Positions 61,530 to 64,000 of a stretch of DNA of 64,000 bases are shown here, in pieces. Origin of the DNA: Gammaproteobacteria bacterium (GTDB lineage: Bacteria; Pseudomonadota; Gammaproteobacteria; Pseudomonadales; Azotimanducaceae). The stretch spans positions 1-64,000 of the forward strand of contig JAPPND010000244.1 of the NCBI GenBank assembly GCA_028818795.1, in the 5' to 3' direction. The first letter of the stretch is position 1. Each line of letters starts with the position of its first letter. The notes under the pieces were generated by a model, which was not told where the DNA came from, made no database searches, and saw nothing but the letters and a program-made list of their open reading frames with translations. A program made the translations under genes and the position numbers.

Positions 61530-62576
61530 ATGACGACAGACGACGACCTGAATCGCTTCGTGTGCCTGCACGACGAGCTCGAAACATCCAGAGAGCTCCT
61601 TAAGACCGGATTCGGCCACCTGCAGGAAATCGACATGGGGCGCACGTTCTACCATCTGCCGCACCAACTGTTGGCGAGCGGCCTCGAACGCCTGATGAAG
61701 TGCTACATCGCCGTGGTTCGCAAGGGTCGGGACGGCGCCTACCCGGATCGAAAGGCGATGCTGGCGCTCGGGCACGACTTGGAGAGCCTGCTGGGCACCA
61801 TCTGTACGGAACACTATGGCGGAACGGAGCGACCCCTGGTGCAACGCGATCTGGACTTCGTCACGACGGAAACGGTGCTGAACGATTGCGTCGGGATCCT
61901 GTCCCTGTTCGGGAAGATGGGCCGCTACTACAACCTGGACGTTGTGGCCGGGGCGGGACATGGGCCGATCGACCCGAAGGGCGAGTGGGAAGCGCTGGAG
62001 TCGCGCGTCGAGGATCCGGTGCCGTATCTCGGCGATCCTGAGTTGCTGTACCGCGACTACTACCCGCGGGTGAACAGCGGTCTGGTCGGACGGATGGAGC
62101 GGCTGGTACGGGCCATCTCCATGCAGTTTACGCTCGGAGGCCATCCCGACCCGGGAGGCGAGATTCGCAAGCTCTCGGTGGTGTACGTCGACTTCCGAAA
62201 CCTAAGGGACGACGAATTCGGGACGGTGGACTACCGTCGTTCGGTCGAGATCCTAAAGCAGGACGAGGATCGGTGGGTCAAGCGTTCCGACCAGGACATC
62301 GAAGCGGGACGCTGGCCAACGGTCGTGGTAAACAAGGCTGAGTTCGACGGGGAATGGCCGTTCCGTCGCGACCTTGCGACGGTGGAGTGCCGTGACGGTT
62401 TGTTCTACGTGGTCAATGTCGGCGGCTACGACTTCGCGCTCACCAGTGCTGCGCGCAGCAGGTACCGTCTGCCGTTCGCGCACGAGGCGGGCGTGGCGGT
62501 TCTGGGGAAGTCGGTCGGGCCGTTCATCGACATTGCGGCGGGGTTGTCGCCCGATGGAGGCCACGGCAGCGGGTGA
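61530..62576 (+). CDS. unrecognised protein with a HEPN-like N-terminus
   Basis: 348 residues from ATG 61530. The N-terminal 150 residues resemble HEPN-type helical bundles: FYHLPHQLLASGLERLMKCY, IAVV...RKAMLALGHDLESLL (the GHDL signature seen in HEPN proteins that bind or cleave RNA). The rest is not recognised: a Tyr-rich segment (PELLYRDYYPRVNSG) and a C-terminal mixed domain ending FIDIAAGLSPDGG. No signal peptide or membrane segment. It stands alone in plus orientation against the type III operon, and inverted repeats lie just before and after it. Confidence 0.55.
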   Translation: MTTDDDLNRFVCLHDELETSRELLKTGFGHLQEIDMGRTFYHLPHQLLASGLERLMKCYIAVVRKGRDGAYPDRKAMLALGHDLESLLGTICTEHYGGTERPLVQRDLDFVTTETVLNDCVGILSLFGKMGRYYNLDVVAGAGHGPIDPKGEWEALESRVEDPVPYLGDPELLYRDYYPRVNSGLVGRMERLVRAISMQFTLGGHPDPGGEIRKLSVVYVDFRNLRDDEFGTVDYRRSVEILKQDEDRWVKRSDQDIEAGRWPTVVVNKAEFDGEWPFRRDLATVECRDGLFYVVNVGGYDFALTSAARSRYRLPFAHEAGVAVLGKSVGPFIDIAAGLSPDGGHGSG

Positions 62577-63173
62577 GGGCGACTGGTCGAGCGATTCGGC
62601 TAACACCGGATTGGACGGTCGAATCGCTGACCCGGCGATCTGGCGGGCGGTCTATGGGGCTGTTCGGTCGTTCACGCATACGCGGATACGCGGCGCAAGC
62701 GCGCTGTCACTACCTCCGCGCTCTGTCGCACAACGTTTCGCCTTCCTCTGGCAATGGAGTCGGCGTGGCGTGGAAGTAGGTAGTGACAGCGCGCGAAACG
62801 GCGCTGGAGCGCAACTGCGGCGCAGGGTGATAAGAGCGCGGCGCTGGTGCCGCGTTGGTGCCAGGTGATATTCTCCCTCCCGCCTACGTAGCCGCCTGGC
62901 GCGGCTGTGGTCGGCGGGAGCGCCGACAGACCGGGAGACCGGACGGCCGGCGGAAATCCGGCGTTGGCGCGGCGACCCGGCAGGGTGCCGACGCCGAGGT
63001 GCCGTCATCCGGGATGCTAGCGCATCCTGGAGTGGCCGGGGAGATGCACCGGCACAGAGGCACGGATACGCCACGCGCTCGAACCGACGGGCGGCGGGGG
63101 CGAATCGGATGCACCGAAGCGCGGTCGTAGACCGGGTTCTCCGACAGGCGTATAGCGTCCGCCGGAGGTGGAC
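62577..63173. other. 600-base stretch before the second integrase
   Basis: It contains the inverted repeat at 62699-62794 and a GC-rich, palindrome-dense segment from 62820 to 63120 (e.g. GGGATGCTAGCGCATCC near 63010), possibly a structured leader or recombination region for the integrase. No gene supported. Confidence 0.45.
62699..62794. repeat. 17-bp perfect inverted repeat, downstream of the HEPN-like gene
   Basis: Arms GCGCGCTGTCACTACCT (62699-62715) and AGGTAGTGACAGCGCGC (62778-62794) with a 62-base spacer. Arm length, spacing and the core GTCACTACC parallel the repeat at 61360-61452. It begins 123 bases after the HEPN-like stop. Confidence 0.8.
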
Positions 63174-64000
63174 GATGCGCGACCTGAACTTCGACCTGAA
63201 GCGCCTGGAGAAGGCACACGACGACGGCTCCCACGGCACGCGCAGGGCGCGCTCCTACGCGCTGGCGCAGATGGCCAACGCCCCGCACGATCTCGGCTTC
63301 AAGGGCCTGCGGGCGACGGGGCTGAAGCGCAAGCACGCCGTGGCGCTGGTGCGGGAATGGAAGCGGCAGGGGCGCTCGGTCGGCACGATGAAGAACCGCA
63401 CGGCGCACCTGCGCTGGTGGGCGGAGCGGATCGGGCGGCCGGCCGTGGTGCCGTCGAACAAAGACTTGGGCATCGACAATCGCGAGTACGTGACCAACGA
63501 GGACAGGAGCGTCGTGCTCGACTCGGAGAAGCTGGCGCTGGTGAAGGACGAACACGTCGTCATGGCGCTGCGCCTCGAGGCGGAGTTCGGGTTGCGGCGC
63601 GAGGAGGCGATCAAGTTCACGCCGTCGAGGGACGACCGGGGCGACCGCATCCGGCTGAAGGGCTCGACCACCAAGGGCGGCCGCCCGCGCGAGATTCCGG
63701 TGCGCAACGAGTCGCAGAGGCGACTGCTCGACGAAGCGCGCCGCCTGGCGGGCGGCGGCGCGCTGATCCCGCCGGACCGCAACTACAGGCAGCAGCTGAA
63801 GGTCTACGAAAACCGGACGCGGGAGGCGGGCCTGTACCGCATGCACGGGCTGCGGCACCACTACGCGCAGACGCGCTACGAGGAGATCACCGGGTGGAAG
63901 TCGCCCGCCGCGGGTGGGCCTCGGCAGCGTTCTCTGACCGGGGCGCGGCGTCGGATCGACGGGGAGGCGCGCCGGACCATCGTGCGCGAGCTAGGGCATG
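63174..64000 (+). CDS. tyrosine-type integrase, ICE type, incomplete at the window edge
   Basis: An open frame from ATG 63174 runs to the right edge without a stop (275 codons). It reads MRDLNFDLKRLEKAHDDGSH, then SYALAQMANAPHDLGFKGLR, an N-terminal integrase domain of the type found in integrative elements. The catalytic part has FGLRREEAIKF (Arg), GSTTKGGRPREIPV (Lys) and MHGLRHHYAQTRYEEI (H-x-x-R); the Tyr nucleophile lies beyond the edge. GGAGG 9 bases upstream is a good ribosome binding site. It probably belongs to another mobile element or the right part of the island opened by the integrase at 50600. Confidence 0.87.

Noticed and set aside
62820-63120. Palindrome-dense segment as an attC site or structured RNA
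   Set aside because: No attC core sequences at the expected places and no consistent fold found by eye; left as an undefined leader region.

Overview
The window is GC-rich DNA with short intergenic gaps. TonB-dependent receptors, a Zur-type Fur regulator and a MsbA-like ABC pair point to a pseudomonadotal (probably gammaproteobacterial) chromosome. The mix of sulfatase, vanadium-haloperoxidase-like, phytanoyl-CoA-dioxygenase, enolase-superfamily and beta-lactamase-fold genes resembles uncultured marine or host-associated lineages; that placement is inference, because no rRNA or tRNA gene was found. The window is unusually rich in defence and toxin-antitoxin genes, and many of these are broken.

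Region 1 (0.2-14.3 kb): a DUF4238 gene, a HigBA pair whose toxin carries two compensating frameshifts, and a Vsr-endonuclease remnant lie beside an intact five-gene operon (2389-11285). The operon encodes a C5 cytosine methyltransferase, a MORC/MutL-like GHKL ATPase, a Z1-domain superfamily II helicase, a DUF4420 PD-(D/E)XK nuclease and an AIPR protein. It matches the MORC-associated restriction-modification systems predicted computationally by Iyer, Abhiman and Aravind (2008) and is the main candidate for a poorly studied system. It is followed by a trypsin-fold protein shifted in a poly-C tract, a DUF433/DUF5615 pair and a truncated second trypsin-fold gene.

Region 2 (14.3-25.3 kb): a heterodimeric ABC exporter and a CmcJ/NvfI-type oxidoreductase, then a gene graveyard. 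The graveyard holds a RES fragment cut by a transposase remnant, a thrice-frameshifted DNA/RNA endonuclease, an intact TIR protein, a second TIR gene fused at a deletion junction to a phospholipase-D-fold nuclease, and the tail of a DNA methylase.

Region 3 (25.3-50.5 kb) is mainly metabolic: an enolase-superfamily enzyme and a PhyH dioxygenase face a tight operon of saccharopine dehydrogenase, ALDH7-like dehydrogenase, a lipoprotein joining FG-GAP/ASPIC repeats to a vanadium-haloperoxidase-type domain, and a sulfatase. A TonB receptor, two serine hydrolases, several TA loci (intact and broken), a second PhyH enzyme, and a zinc module (ZnuD-like receptor, MerC-like protein, Zur, plausible Zur operator) follow. 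REP-like palindromes are scattered between genes.

Region 4 (50.5-64 kb) looks like a defence island bounded by two tyrosine recombinases. Between them lie a broken nuclease-NTPase gene, an AlbA_2/Schlafen-type protein, a type III restriction-modification pair (Mod with an internal amber codon, Res with an internal deletion), and an unrecognised HEPN-like gene flanked on both sides by related 17-bp inverted repeats. The second integrase runs off the right edge.
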